From the NCBI RefSeq assembly GCF_003003885.1, contig NZ_PVWN01000013.1:39850-103849 (forward strand): 64,000 nt of DNA. Direction: 5' to 3'. The notes beneath the pieces were generated by a model. It was not told where the DNA came from, made no database searches, and saw only the letters and a program-made list of their open reading frames with translations. Origin of the DNA: Chlorogloea sp. CCALA 695 (GTDB lineage Bacteria > Cyanobacteriota > Cyanobacteriia > Cyanobacteriales > Chroococcidiopsidaceae). Shown piece after piece: positions 35,533 through 45,047 of the stretch. The translations under genes were made by a program, and so were the position numbers. Positions within the stretch are counted from its first letter, which is position 1, and each line of letters begins with the position of its first letter.

Positions 35533-36255
35533 ATGCTCGACCAAATTTTAAATTCTCCCTACCATGCAGGGATAGAAGCTGCGTTTGTTTTAATTATCTT
35601 GTCGTTTTTAGAGGCAGTGCTATCGGCAGATAATGCGATCGCCCTGGCGGCTCTTGCTCAACGATTAGAAGATCCCAAACTTCAGAATCAAGCTCTTAAT
35701 ATTGGTCTAGTAGTAGCTTACGTACTGCGAATTAGCCTAATTTTGACAGCAACTTGGGTAACAAAGTTTTGGCAATTTGAACTACTAGGATCGGCTTATT
35801 TGCTGTGGCTGGCATGGCAGTATTTTAGCTCCTCAAAGGACGCGGATGGCAACGAGCATCAAGCTCCGGGCTTTGCTTCTTTATGGCAAGCCATCCCCGT
35901 AATCGCCTTTACAGATTTGGCTTTTTCCTTAGATAGCGTGACGACAGCGATCGCAGTTTCCCAAGAAACTTGGCTAGTTTTAACAGGCGCAACTATTGGG
36001 ATTATTACCTTGCGGTTTATGGCGGGTTTGTTTATTCGCTGGCTTGATGAATTTGAGCATTTAGAAGATGCTGGCTACATCACGGTGGCGCTAGTAGGCT
36101 TGCGCCTGCTACTAAGAGTGTTTGACTCAGCTTTGATTCCGCCAGAGTGGGTAATGATTAGTGCGATCGCCTTAATTTTTGCTTGGGGTTTCTCAAAGCG
36201 GACTTTGACCTCATCCCCAACAGTAGAAGTAGAAAAAGACCCCGTTTCTAAATAA
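35533..36255 (+). CDS. TerC-family integral membrane protein
   Basis: A 240-aa membrane protein with about seven helices. SFLEAVLSADNAIALAALA near residue 25 and AFTDLAFSLDSVTTAIAVS near 130 hold the conserved acidic residues thought to handle metal ions; TerC proteins are linked to manganese export/metal homeostasis and thylakoid biogenesis in plants. The start ATG 35533 gives the usual length. It is monocistronic and followed by a clear terminator shared with convergent ndk. Exact substrate is uncertain. Confidence 0.92.
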   Translation: MLDQILNSPYHAGIEAAFVLIILSFLEAVLSADNAIALAALAQRLEDPKLQNQALNIGLVVAYVLRISLILTATWVTKFWQFELLGSAYLLWLAWQYFSSSKDADGNEHQAPGFASLWQAIPVIAFTDLAFSLDSVTTAIAVSQETWLVLTGATIGIITLRFMAGLFIRWLDEFEHLEDAGYITVALVGLRLLLRVFDSALIPPEWVMISAIALIFAWGFSKRTLTSSPTVEVEKDPVSK

Positions 36256-36265
36256 AAATTGTGTT

Positions 36266-36290
36266 AGCCCGCCTAGGCGGGCTTTATTTA
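36266..36290. terminator. terminator between terC and ndk
   Basis: AGCCCGCC TA GGCGGGCT (36266-36283) is a perfect palindrome followed by TTTATTTATT. It lies between convergent genes and overlaps the end of ndk, so it may serve terC mainly. Confidence 0.85.
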
Positions 36291-36737
36291 TTCGCGAATC
36301 CAACTGCTTAACGTCGGTTGCCAATTGACTAATTCCTCTTCCTTAAACCACAAAGCAATCTCGCTTTGCGCCGTTTCTACGGCATCAGAACCGTGAATGA
36401 GGTTGCGTCCAATGTTTACGCCTAAATCACCTCTAATCGTCCCTGGCTCGGATACTAGAGGGTTGGTAGCGCCAATCATTTTTCTGGCGGCAGCCACAAC
36501 ACCGTCACCTTCCCAAACCATCGCCACTACGGGGGCAGAAGTGATAAATTCTACTAAACTGCCAAAAAATGGTCGTTCGCGGTGAACACCATAATGTTCT
36601 TCGGCTAATTCGCGGCTGGCTTGCATAAATTTTAAGCCAACTAAAGTAAAACCTTTAGTTTCAAAACGGCAAAAAATTTCGCCGATTAATCCCCGTTGAA
36701 CTCCATCAGGCTTAATGGCGATAAATGTCCTTTCCAA
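36288..36737 (-). CDS. ndk: nucleoside diphosphate kinase
   Basis: Transfers the gamma phosphate between nucleoside tri- and diphosphates through a phosphohistidine. The 149-aa length is standard. [19 protein letters not shown] opens it and the active-site segment is [15 protein letters not shown] with His115. The start codon is TTG 36737, fixed by the family's N-terminus and a GGAG about 10 nt upstream. It stands alone between terC and speA. Confidence 0.97.
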   Translation of the reverse strand: MERTFIAIKPDGVQRGLIGEIFCRFETKGFTLVGLKFMQASRELAEEHYGVHRERPFFGSLVEFITSAPVVAMVWEGDGVVAAARKMIGATNPLVSEPGTIRGDLGVNIGRNLIHGSDAVETAQSEIALWFKEEELVNWQPTLSSWIRE

Positions 36738-36856
36738 AACGATTTCTCCAAAATTAATAACTCAATTGCCTAAATCAGATTATCTTAGAAAGTCTCCTTC
36801 TTTATGAGATGCGTTAAACTGGCTATTCGTCAGGTGATAATTGAGGCCAGCAAAAA

Positions 36857-38857
36857 ATGGGTGTTGAGTCAACCGCCACATCAGCAATAGAAAAAAAAGC
36901 CACCACCGAAAACCCGGAATCGGCACAGGAAAAAACATCGGTAGCTTTGGTTAAAACCCAACCACAGAAGTCGTGGAAGATTGAAGATAGCGAAGACTTG
37001 TATCGGATTGAAGGGTGGGGAGAGCCTTACTTTTCTATTAACGCCGTCGGTAATATCACCGTTTCTCCCAAAGGCGATCGCGGTGGCTCGTTGGATCTGT
37101 TTGAATTGGTTAATGCTCTTAAGCAACGCAATTTAGGGCTACCGTTATTAATTCGCTTTTCCGATATTTTGGAAGATAGGATCGAGCGGTTGAATGCTTG
37201 CTTTGCTAAAGCGATCGCCCGATATAATTATCCTGGAGTTTACAAGGGCGTTTTCCCGGTTAAATGCAACCAACAACGCCACTTGATTGAAGATTTGGTA
37301 CGTTTTGGCAAACCCCATCAATTTGGCTTAGAAGCTGGCTCAAAACCTGAACTAATGATTGCTCTGGCGCTACTCGATACTCCTGGGGCTTTGCTAATTT
37401 GCAATGGTTACAAAGACCGAGAATACATTGAAACGGCGATGTTATCTCAAAGGCTTGGGCAAACGGCGATTATTGTTTTAGAGCAGATAGAGGAAGTAGA
37501 TTTAGTTATTACTGCTAGTCGTCAGTTAGGAATTAAGCCAATTTTGGGCATTCGGGCAAAATTAAGCACTCAAGGGGTGGGGCGCTGGGGCGGTTCTAGT
37601 GGCGACAGAGCTAAGTTTGGCTTAACTATTCCCGAAATTATCCAAGCTGTAGAGCAACTGAAAGCGGCAGATTTGCTGGATTCTTTGCAGTTATTGCATT
37701 TTCATATTGGCTCGCAAATTTCGGCAATTAATGTTGTTAAAGACGCAATTCGTGAAGCCAGCCAGATTTATGTAGAATTGGCGACTTTGGGCGCAAACAT
37801 GAAGTATCTGGATGTAGGCGGTGGCTTGGGGGTAGATTACGACGGTTCGCAAACCAATTTCTACGCTTCAAAAAACTACAATATGCAGAACTACGCTAAC
37901 GATATTGTGGCGGAATTGAAAGATACTTGCGCCGAACGGCAATTGCCTGTACCGACATTGATTAGCGAAAGTGGCAGAGCGATCGCATCTCACCAATCTG
38001 TACTGATTTTTGATGTTTTGAGTACCTGCGATGTGCCGTCAGGACAGCCAGAACCCCCGACTGAAGGTGAACCGCCGATTGTTTGGAATTTGTGGGAAAC
38101 TTATCAATCAATTAATGTCGAGAACTTTCAAGAGACTTTTCACGATGTTACCCAGTTTAAGGAAGAAGCTATTAGTCGCTTTAACCTGGGAATTTTGCGC
38201 CTGACGGAGAGAGCTAGAGTAGAGAGGATCTATTGGGCGTGTTGCGAGAAGATTTTGGCAATTACTCGGCAACAAGACTATGTACCGGATGACTTGGAAG
38301 ATTTGGAAAAAATCATGGCATCCATTTACTACATCAATCTGTCGGTTTTTCAGTCAGCGCCGGATTGTTGGGCTATAGATCAGCTTTTTCCGATTATGCC
38401 CATTCATCGTTTAGACGAAGAACCCACTCAGCGCGGGATTTTAGCCGATTTAACTTGCGATAGCGATGGTAAAATTGATCGTTTTATCGATTTAAGAGAT
38501 GTGAAGTCAGTTTTAGAGTTGCATTCTTTTAATCCTTCGGAACCTTATTATTTAGCAATGTTCTTAGGTGGCGCTTATCAGGAAATTATGGGTAATTTAC
38601 ATAACCTGTTTGGCGACACTAATGCCGTACATATCCAATTGACTCCTAAAAGCTACGAAATTGAACACGTAGTTAAAGGTGATACGATGACAGAAGTTGT
38701 CAGTTACGTCCAGTACGATGCTGAGGATTTAATCGAAAATATCCGCAAGCGTACCGAACAAGCTTTGCAAGAAAAGCGGATTACTCTACTTGAAGCGCAA
38801 AGATTGTTGCAAACTTACGAACAATCTTTGAGTAGGTACACTTATTTGAGTAACTAG
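36857..38857 (+). CDS. speA: biosynthetic arginine decarboxylase
   Basis: A 666-aa PLP enzyme that decarboxylates arginine to agmatine, first step of polyamine synthesis. Visible: the PLP-lysine region YKGVFPVKCNQQRHLIEDLV, LEAGSKPELMIAL, LICNGYKDREYIE, HFHIGSQISAI, LDVGGGLGVDYDGS and the C-terminal AMFLGGAYQEIMGNLHNLFGD. An N-terminal extension of about 45 residues before WKIEDSEDLYRIEGWG is low complexity, as in other cyanobacteria. Intact, no unusual residue changes noticed. Confidence 0.97.
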   Translation: MGVESTATSAIEKKATTENPESAQEKTSVALVKTQPQKSWKIEDSEDLYRIEGWGEPYFSINAVGNITVSPKGDRGGSLDLFELVNALKQRNLGLPLLIRFSDILEDRIERLNACFAKAIARYNYPGVYKGVFPVKCNQQRHLIEDLVRFGKPHQFGLEAGSKPELMIALALLDTPGALLICNGYKDREYIETAMLSQRLGQTAIIVLEQIEEVDLVITASRQLGIKPILGIRAKLSTQGVGRWGGSSGDRAKFGLTIPEIIQAVEQLKAADLLDSLQLLHFHIGSQISAINVVKDAIREASQIYVELATLGANMKYLDVGGGLGVDYDGSQTNFYASKNYNMQNYANDIVAELKDTCAERQLPVPTLISESGRAIASHQSVLIFDVLSTCDVPSGQPEPPTEGEPPIVWNLWETYQSINVENFQETFHDVTQFKEEAISRFNLGILRLTERARVERIYWACCEKILAITRQQDYVPDDLEDLEKIMASIYYINLSVFQSAPDCWAIDQLFPIMPIHRLDEEPTQRGILADLTCDSDGKIDRFIDLRDVKSVLELHSFNPSEPYYLAMFLGGAYQEIMGNLHNLFGDTNAVHIQLTPKSYEIEHVVKGDTMTEVVSYVQYDAEDLIENIRKRTEQALQEKRITLLEAQRLLQTYEQSLSRYTYLSN

Positions 38858-38877
38858 ACGCGGGTTGAATTGCTGTA

Positions 38878-38900
38878 GAGACGTTGCAATGCAACGTCTC
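38878..38900. terminator. palindromic hairpin between speA and nucleotidyltransferase gene
   Basis: GAGACGTTGC (38878-38887), loop AAT, and GCAACGTCTC (38891-38900) form a 10-bp perfect stem between convergent genes. This GAGACGTTGC-type palindrome is familiar as a dispersed repeat in filamentous cyanobacteria. No long T-run follows, so it may be a repeat used as a weak two-way terminator. Confidence 0.65.
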
Positions 38901-38917
38901 ATTGGTCGGTTTTAAAA

Positions 38918-40078
38918 CTAATGACTATCTAACAAATCAGCGATTACTTGACGCTCTGAAGGGGTCTGCGATGGCGGTGCTTGTCTAGTATCAGTAATCA
39001 ACCAATCTAACGCCGCCGCTTGCACGTCAATAGTAGCTCCAGTCTTATCTACGCAATAACGCCCAAATACTAACTTATCGACTAAACGCACACCGGGGCC
39101 AAGACGAGCATATTCAAAAATTACGCTGTGTTCTACCGTAGCATCGCCACAAATCCAGCAATTAGGCCCAATCATTGTCGGCCCAACTATTTTAGCTCCA
39201 TCTTCAATATGGGTCATCCCACCAATATAAACGGGGCCTGTAATATCTACTTTGTCCCAATTTACTGCAACGTTTAACCCGGTGTAAATGCCTTCTCTAA
39301 CTCTATTTCCGGGGATTTTAACATTTTTAACTTTGCCCATCAGCACATCTTGAATTGCTTGCCAATAGTCGGGAACTTTACCAATATCTACCCATTGGAA
39401 ATCCATCGAGATGCCGTAAAACGGTGCAGCTATTTCAACTAATTTGGGAAACAACTGGCTGCCAATGTCGTATTCTTGACCAGAAGGGATGTAATTTAAA
39501 ACCTCTGGTTCAAAAATATATATTCCTGTATTAATGTTTGTACTTAAAGCTTCTTCTACTGATGGCTTTTCTTGAAAGGCTTTGATCCGTCCATCTTCGT
39601 CGGTGACAACTACACCGTAGCTAGATACTTCCTCTTTTGGTACAGATTTCATAACAACGGTAGCGATCGCACCTTTAGATTTATGCCATTTAACCGCTTC
39701 TGTCAAATCTAGGTCAATTAACGCATCGCCGCATAAAACTACAAAAGTATCATCAAAAAACGGTGAAAAGTCTTGGATTCGCCGCATTCCTCCCGCCGAG
39801 CCAATCGCTTCGCCGACCAGTTCCCCGTCTACAATTCTGCCTTCAAAAGAGTAGGCAATTTGTACGCCAAAATGTTGACCGTCGCGGAAATAACTTTCAA
39901 TTTCGTTTGCTAAGTGACTGACGTTGACCACAATTTGATCGAAACCGTGCTGGCGCAATAGTTCTAACAGAAATTCCATCACTGGCTTTTGCAGGATGGG
40001 AATCATTGGTTTAGGCATTGTATAAGTAATCGGGCGTATGCGAGTACCTTTACCAGCCGCTAAAATCATGGCTTTCAT
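38918..40078 (-). CDS. mannose-1-phosphate guanylyltransferase-type nucleotidyltransferase
   Basis: A 386-aa sugar-1-phosphate nucleotidyltransferase: GT-A-like domain with MKAMILAAGKGTRIRPITYTMPKPMIPI, VVLCGDALIDLDL and FQEKPSVEEALSTNINTGIYIF, then a left-handed beta-helix domain (GPVYIGGMTHIEDGAKIVGP). Cyanobacterial relatives are usually called GDP-mannose pyrophosphorylase, but GlmU- or RfbA-like activity cannot be excluded by eye. GDP-mannose would feed the gmd of the polysaccharide locus. ATG 40078 has GGAGGAG upstream. Confidence 0.87.
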   Translation of the reverse strand: MKAMILAAGKGTRIRPITYTMPKPMIPILQKPVMEFLLELLRQHGFDQIVVNVSHLANEIESYFRDGQHFGVQIAYSFEGRIVDGELVGEAIGSAGGMRRIQDFSPFFDDTFVVLCGDALIDLDLTEAVKWHKSKGAIATVVMKSVPKEEVSSYGVVVTDEDGRIKAFQEKPSVEEALSTNINTGIYIFEPEVLNYIPSGQEYDIGSQLFPKLVEIAAPFYGISMDFQWVDIGKVPDYWQAIQDVLMGKVKNVKIPGNRVREGIYTGLNVAVNWDKVDITGPVYIGGMTHIEDGAKIVGPTMIGPNCWICGDATVEHSVIFEYARLGPGVRLVDKLVFGRYCVDKTGATIDVQAAALDWLITDTRQAPPSQTPSERQVIADLLDSH

Positions 40079-40306
40079 AAAGTTTCACTCCTCCGTTAAT
40101 GCCATTTTATTATGGTTGCTTGAAAATTCCATCATCTGTCAATTTCAGCCTTAGATGGCTACTATTGGGCGATCGCACATTTCTCACAAAATTAGCACTT
40201 TTTGAGAGGTTAAATAGTTGTACGCAATTACAAAAAAAATCGCAATTACCCAAGGGTAGAGAGATATGTTACTAGAACTGCGGCAGTTTACTTATTTACC
40301 TGTATA

Positions 40307-41167
40307 CTAATCTACTCGGATTTTTGACTTTTCATAAACATTTTCAGTGTCTTGGCGATCGCTAACTCCTGGTACGGTTAAGGTACGAATTTTTATTTCT
40401 TGATAAAATTCCTCTTGCTCTAACTCTACTTTGGATTGAGCCGAGAGCAGCAACAAGGCCCAAAATACACTAATGCGATCGCCCTTTGCTAAATCACACT
40501 GGCTACTATCAGGCAAAGCTAAGGAGTTAGTTTGTTGATGCCACAAACCTACAAGTTGATCTAAATTTAACCAACCTTGCCCCTGAAACTGCTGAGAGTA
40601 ATCTGTCAAAACTCGGTCTAATTTTCCTGCTACTTCTGTCAAATTTTCTTGATGAGCAAGTTCTAAAGTAGCGCGAGTAAGTTGAGCGCGAGAAGCTGGA
40701 CGTACCTGGCGGCGATGATTGGGTTTATCGTGTTCTTGTTCGCTCAGGCTTTTTTGAACTGCCATTACTTGCAACTGGGCAATTAATTCAATCAGAGTGA
40801 CGGCGCGTTTTTGGGGTGGTAAGGCGGCGGTGCGGCGGCTCAGGTGGCGATCGTAGTGAGTTCTAGATTGACCGAGGATCGCTTCCTCTAAGGCTAACAA
40901 TTCCTCCTCTTGCTCCACAGGATTCAATTCTAAAGCGCTCAGAGTATTAGCCTTAAATAGCACTAGCATCGATGCTGATAAAAAAGCTTGTCCTGACTGC
41001 GACAAGTCCGTTTCGTAAGCTGGGGGGGCGGTTTCGTAGTTGGCGAGGAGTTTGATTAAATAGCGATCAATAACTTCAATTACCTGTACATCCCAAGGAT
41101 CTATTTCGCCTTTTTGGGCAAGATCGATTAATAGGGCAATACTTGCAAACAGTTGATCGGTATTCAT
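40307..41167 (-). CDS. scpA: segregation and condensation protein A
   Basis: A 286-aa kleisin that bridges SMC heads with ScpB for chromosome organisation. The N-terminus LLIDLAQKGEIDPWDVQVIEVIDRYL is the family signature; SASMLVLFKANTLSAL and the C-terminal winged-helix region (VFWALLLLSAQSKVELEQEEFYQEIKI) complete the pattern. ScpB and Smc genes are not in the window. The middle, Gln-rich part is variable as usual. It is followed by a short spacer and the nucleotidyltransferase gene. Confidence 0.92.
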   Translation of the reverse strand: MNTDQLFASIALLIDLAQKGEIDPWDVQVIEVIDRYLIKLLANYETAPPAYETDLSQSGQAFLSASMLVLFKANTLSALELNPVEQEEELLALEEAILGQSRTHYDRHLSRRTAALPPQKRAVTLIELIAQLQVMAVQKSLSEQEHDKPNHRRQVRPASRAQLTRATLELAHQENLTEVAGKLDRVLTDYSQQFQGQGWLNLDQLVGLWHQQTNSLALPDSSQCDLAKGDRISVFWALLLLSAQSKVELEQEEFYQEIKIRTLTVPGVSDRQDTENVYEKSKIRVD

Positions 41168-41242
41168 AACTGTATTTAGCCGCAGGGCAAATTTTTAGAA
41201 GTTCGAGCAATTAGCTTTAAGTTATAGAACATTTTTGCCCAA

Positions 41243-42331
41243 TTAGCGATCGCCGTTTGGTGAATTGTCGTCAAAAATTACAGTAGAAACAACTTTATTT
41301 GGCTGGGCGCGAATATAGTCAATTGTGCCTTTGATAGTCCCAGCAACGGGTACAGCAACTAGAGCGCCCAAAAACCCTGCTATTTCTGCTCCTATCAACA
41401 AAGCTACAAAAATCCAAATCGGATTAAGCCCAGTAAAATTGCCCATTAGTCTAGGAGCGAGAATATTATCTTTAACCTGTTGCACAGCGATCGCAAATAA
41501 TGCCACTTGCACAGCTAACCACCAGTTTTGCACCAAAACTAACAGCGTCACTAATCCAATCCCTAAAGTTGCGCCAATAAATGGAATCAACTCCGCCGAG
41601 CCAATAAATAGCGCAAATAGTAAAGCAAAAGGCAGCTTCAAAGCCAGAAATATCGGCGTTAAAGCCACAAACATAAATAGTCCGAGGATTAACTGCGTAA
41701 TAAAAAAATTGTGAAAATTTAGCTGCAAAGAAGCACCCAAAGCCGCGCCGAAGGGAGAAGGCAATAAATCAATTAGACCTCTCCAAACAACTTCACCGTA
41801 CAGCAGCATATAAAAAGCTAGTACCACCACAAGCGCGGTGTCTACAAGCCCGGACAGCGTGCCTAAAGCTAGACCAAAGGCTTCTCCGGCTATTGCTTGT
41901 AACTGGCTTTCCACACGGGTAGTAATGCGATTGCTAAACCCCGTCAAATCTAAAGGTAAGCGTCTAGCTCTTGCCCATTTATCCACCCATGCCAAATTGT
42001 CTTGACTCATTTCTAGCCAAGCAGGAATTCCTAGCAATAGTTCTCGCAATTGCTCGAAAATTAACGGCACAATTGTAAAAGCCAGAACTGCTAATAGCGT
42101 CACACTGACAAGCAAAACAATAATTACAGCTTGAGTGTGAGTAATTCGCGCTTTTTCAAAAAATTTGACCGGGTAATTTAGCAAAAAAGCCAGAATTGCC
42201 GCTACCGTTAATACTGTGAATAAATGGTCAAAATAGCTAACTACTTGCGATAGCACCCAAACGTTTAACGCCACCACCGGAGCGCCAAACCCAATAATTA
42301 TCCAACGTTGAAAAGATGCCAAGCGGCGCAT
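41243..42331 (-). CDS. AI-2E family transporter (YdiK/PerM type)
   Basis: A 362-aa membrane protein with about seven helices: VVALNVWVLSQVVSYF, VLTVAAILAFLLNYPVKFF, AVIIVLLVSVTLLAVLAFTIVPLIFEQL, and the family segments GSAELIPFIGATLGIGLVTL and LNPIWIFVALLIGAEIAGFLGALVAVPVAGTI. Members are proposed exporters (autoinducer-2, sodium/proton); substrate here is unknown. It is divergent from pdxH with about 45 bp between the starts. Confidence 0.9.
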   Translation of the reverse strand: MRRLASFQRWIIIGFGAPVVALNVWVLSQVVSYFDHLFTVLTVAAILAFLLNYPVKFFEKARITHTQAVIIVLLVSVTLLAVLAFTIVPLIFEQLRELLLGIPAWLEMSQDNLAWVDKWARARRLPLDLTGFSNRITTRVESQLQAIAGEAFGLALGTLSGLVDTALVVVLAFYMLLYGEVVWRGLIDLLPSPFGAALGASLQLNFHNFFITQLILGLFMFVALTPIFLALKLPFALLFALFIGSAELIPFIGATLGIGLVTLLVLVQNWWLAVQVALFAIAVQQVKDNILAPRLMGNFTGLNPIWIFVALLIGAEIAGFLGALVAVPVAGTIKGTIDYIRAQPNKVVSTVIFDDNSPNGDR

Positions 42332-42377
42332 TTCAAGTAACCTATACTATGAAGACTCCTATGAAAAGCAGCCCCAG

Positions 42378-43022
42378 ATGGACACAAGCGTAGCCAATCT
42401 TCGCCAAGATTACACAAAAGATGGATTAAGGGAAATAGATTTAGCTACCGATCCCTTTAAACAATTTAAAACTTGGTTTGACCAAGCATTAAATGCTCAA
42501 CTCCCTGAACCCAATGCTATGACCCTTGCTACTTCTACAATGGAGGGGAAGCCGTCGGCGCGAATGGTGTTACTTAAAGACTTTAGCGATCGCGGTTTTG
42601 TATTCTATACCAATTATCTCAGCCACAAAGGGCAAGAATTAGCTACTAATCCTCAAGCGGCTTTGGTTTTTTGGTGGGCGCAATTAGAACGCCAAGTTCG
42701 GATTGAGGGGAAAGTTTGCCAAGTCTCCCCCCAAGAATCTGATCAGTATTTCCATAGTCGCCCGATCAACAGTCAATTGGGCGCATGGGTATCAAACCAA
42801 AGTCAAATAGTCAGTAGTAGAGAGGTTTTAGAACAACGCCAAGAGGAGTTAATAGTTCAATACGAACAGCAAATTATTCCTCGTCCCCCCCATTGGGGAG
42901 GCTTTCGAGTCGTACCGACAGAAATTGAGTTTTGGCAAGGAAGACCTAGCCGCTTGCACGATCGCTTGCTTTATCGTCTTCAAGATAATAATAAATGGCT
43001 AATTGAACGTTTGGCTCCTTAG
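42378..43022 (+). CDS. pdxH: pyridoxamine 5'-phosphate oxidase
   Basis: Oxidises pyridoxine/pyridoxamine phosphate to PLP using FMN. The 214-aa protein has the family's order: LRQDYTKDGLREIDLATDPF, AMTLATSTMEGKPSARMVLLK, GFVFYTNYLSHKGQELATNP, RQVRIEGKVCQVS, SRPINSQLGAWVS and the C-terminal EFWQGRPSRLHDRL with conserved Arg and His. It ends one base before the convergent DUF3153 gene. Confidence 0.97.
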   Translation: MDTSVANLRQDYTKDGLREIDLATDPFKQFKTWFDQALNAQLPEPNAMTLATSTMEGKPSARMVLLKDFSDRGFVFYTNYLSHKGQELATNPQAALVFWWAQLERQVRIEGKVCQVSPQESDQYFHSRPINSQLGAWVSNQSQIVSSREVLEQRQEELIVQYEQQIIPRPPHWGGFRVVPTEIEFWQGRPSRLHDRLLYRLQDNNKWLIERLAP

Positions 43023-43023
43023 C

Positions 43024-43833
43024 TTACTGGTTTTGAGTAATAGGGGAAGATAAAGGGGTTTGGGGATCGGGCATAAAACTATATCTTAAGAAAATTCCCA
43101 ACGCCACAAATAAACAAATAAATACTGTCCCAATCCCTAAAAAGTCTGGCATCCAAAACACTACCTCTATATGGTTCAATTGCCCAGGTTGTAGTTTCCA
43201 CAACAATTGTCGTCCATTAGCAAAAGTTTCTGGATGGATAGAGTTTGCTGATTTTTCGATGCTCCGACCCCCCCAAGGAGTATTTAGACTAAATTCTAAA
43301 TCGAATACCGAACCAGGACTAACTAAAACATTACTGTTATTGGCAATTAAAGAAAGACTCCGCAAATCTAAGTCATAACTTAAGTGATTGCGTAACAGCA
43401 GCAATAAGTTGTTTTGAGTCAAATCTAGTTTAGAGTCAATTGCTGGTAGTTCTTCGGGGGCTTTGGTAGCTGCAAGCGACTCGACGGGACTAAAAAACTG
43501 ATTAAATTTTTGTTTTAGTTCAGCGCCATTATCAAAGGGAATTGTCACAGTGATTTCTTCGGAGGAAAGGCGCTTGACTTTTCCTTGCAGGTGTTTAGCA
43601 CGCTGTTCGATACTATTTAACCATTGCGTCGCCGCATCGCCGCTAAAACTTGTTAAACGCTCTCCTAGCTTAATATGCTGAACTATTTCGCCGTGACTGG
43701 GGCGATTGAAATTTACACTTGCGTCATATTTAACGCAACTTGAAAGTAAGAGCGAGGTGAAAAGCATCACCCAAACTATGCGACTGCGCTGGAGCAAACT
43801 CCTAATTTTCGGCATAAAAAATTTATTATTCAT
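43024..43833 (-). CDS. DUF3153 lipoprotein
   Basis: A 269-aa predicted lipoprotein found across cyanobacteria. After a signal segment (WVMLFTSLLLSSC) the lipobox LLSSC supplies the lipidated Cys; VNFNRPSHGEIVQHIKLGERL and WLNSIEQRAKHLQGKVKRL follow; a C-terminal helix (FLGIGTVFICLFVALGIFLRY) would anchor it a second time. ATG 43833 has GAGGG about 9 nt upstream; an upstream TTG (43848) lacks support. Function unknown. Confidence 0.85.
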   Translation of the reverse strand: MNNKFFMPKIRSLLQRSRIVWVMLFTSLLLSSCVKYDASVNFNRPSHGEIVQHIKLGERLTSFSGDAATQWLNSIEQRAKHLQGKVKRLSSEEITVTIPFDNGAELKQKFNQFFSPVESLAATKAPEELPAIDSKLDLTQNNLLLLLRNHLSYDLDLRSLSLIANNSNVLVSPGSVFDLEFSLNTPWGGRSIEKSANSIHPETFANGRQLLWKLQPGQLNHIEVVFWMPDFLGIGTVFICLFVALGIFLRYSFMPDPQTPLSSPITQNQ

Positions 43834-43886
43834 GTTGGCGACCCTCAAAAAATTGGGAATTTTTCTTTTCGTAAGCTGTAAAAGAG

Positions 43887-43925
43887 GCGATAGCGCAAGC
43901 TGGAACGGTTACGGGCTTCGCATTT
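43887..43925. repeat. 39-nt dispersed repeat, copy 2
   Basis: Same length and flanks (GCGATAGCGCA, GGTTACGGGCTTCGCATTT) as the copy at 16760-16798, in the same orientation relative to the window. It is in the spacer between two minus-strand genes. Confidence 0.8.
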
Positions 43926-43926
43926 T

Positions 43927-44442
43927 TTAAATATTGCCCCACAGTAAGCCAATTGTTAAGCCAATAATTAGTAACGATACCCAAATAAATTGATTGTCTT
44001 TGGTATTTACCTGACTCAAATCTATAGGTTCTGGCGCAGCAAGGGGTTTGGGCGGTGTGCGGGGTGAATTATTACTACTCAAACGAGTTTGGTTAGTATT
44101 ATCAGAAATTGCCGCTAAATCGGGAATTTGGGTTAGCCATTCACTAGGTCTTTTTAGCTGGGGCGCTTGCATAATGTATAGCAACCGCTTTCCCTGCTTG
44201 CTTGTTTCCGCGTCGGGATGTTTTTTGATTTGTTCGCATAAGGCGATCGCTTCTGCTTGTTGTCCGGCGGCTTCGTAGGCTGTTACGAGCCAAATTAAGA
44301 CTTTTCCGCCAAAACCCGAATCGCGGTTAACTAGGGCGCTGGCTTTCTCTAAACATTGTACGGATTCTCTATACTGTCCGCGTTCAAAAGCTGCTACTCC
44401 TTCGATGTATTCTTTTTTAGCAATTTCGGTTCTTTCTGTCAC
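43927..44442 (-). CDS. TPR-like protein with C-terminal membrane anchor
   Basis: A 171-aa hypothetical protein. Residues 5-85 look like one or two tetratricopeptide repeats (EYIEGVAAFERGQYRESVQCLEKAS; LIWLVTAYEAAGQQAEAIAL), followed by a Pro/Ser/Asn-rich linker and a single C-terminal helix (FIWVSLLIIGLTIGLLWGNI). This tail-anchored layout suggests a cytoplasm-facing adaptor on a membrane. GTG 44442 is the likely start. Not recognised further; such proteins are common in cyanobacteria. Confidence 0.78.
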   Translation of the reverse strand: MTERTEIAKKEYIEGVAAFERGQYRESVQCLEKASALVNRDSGFGGKVLIWLVTAYEAAGQQAEAIALCEQIKKHPDAETSKQGKRLLYIMQAPQLKRPSEWLTQIPDLAAISDNTNQTRLSSNNSPRTPPKPLAAPEPIDLSQVNTKDNQFIWVSLLIIGLTIGLLWGNI

Positions 44443-44562
44443 TTTAGGCGCTGAATCTAACTCGTCTTTCTCGATTTTGCCATCTACTCACGCTACTTTA
44501 CCAACTTGAGAAACTATTAGAATTGAGTTAAAGCTTTGTTCAAGCCTAATTTAGACAAAAAT

Positions 44563-45039
44563 ATGAATACCCAACGCCCCCAATTTAACTTAAATAATTT
44601 TAAGCTATGTGGCGCGATCGCGTGCAGTGTCGGGTTACAAGCGCTCGTCCCCTTAGCAATAATTTTAGTTAGCACTGCGCCAATCGCTGCCCAAATTGTC
44701 ATAATTGAAAACCGCAGCACAATTTATCGCCCACCCGTTAATAATTCAATTATTTACACTAGCCCAGTTTCCCCACCTGTTAACAGTTCAATTGTTTACG
44801 GTAGCCCCATTCCTGCCCCAGTAATTATTGCTCCTAGTAATTTTTATGCCTACCCTAATTACTATCCAAGCTCGGTAACTAGGGTAATAGACACTAGAAC
44901 GACCTTAACCGATGGAGTTTTAATTAATTCGACAATTAGGAATTCTACGTTAATTAATCCCACAATCATCATTCAGCCTCAAAGACGCTACCGAGCAGTA
45001 GAGCGCAATCAGACCATTTTAAGACCGATAAATTATTAG
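44563..45039 (+). CDS. secreted hypothetical protein
   Basis: A 158-aa predicted exported protein. MNTQRPQFNLNNFKLCGAIA and ALVPLAIILVSTAPIAAQIV form a signal peptide; the mature part is low complexity, rich in Pro, Ser, Asn, Thr and Tyr, with an imperfect repeat (NNSIIYTSPVSPPV / NSSIVYGSPIPAPV). No catalytic motif is seen. ATG 44563 is chosen; the earlier TTG (44536) would place charged residues before the signal. It ends 8 bp from convergent argB. Confidence 0.7.
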   Translation: MNTQRPQFNLNNFKLCGAIACSVGLQALVPLAIILVSTAPIAAQIVIIENRSTIYRPPVNNSIIYTSPVSPPVNSSIVYGSPIPAPVIIAPSNFYAYPNYYPSSVTRVIDTRTTLTDGVLINSTIRNSTLINPTIIIQPQRRYRAVERNQTILRPINY

Positions 45040-45047
45040 CAACACTG

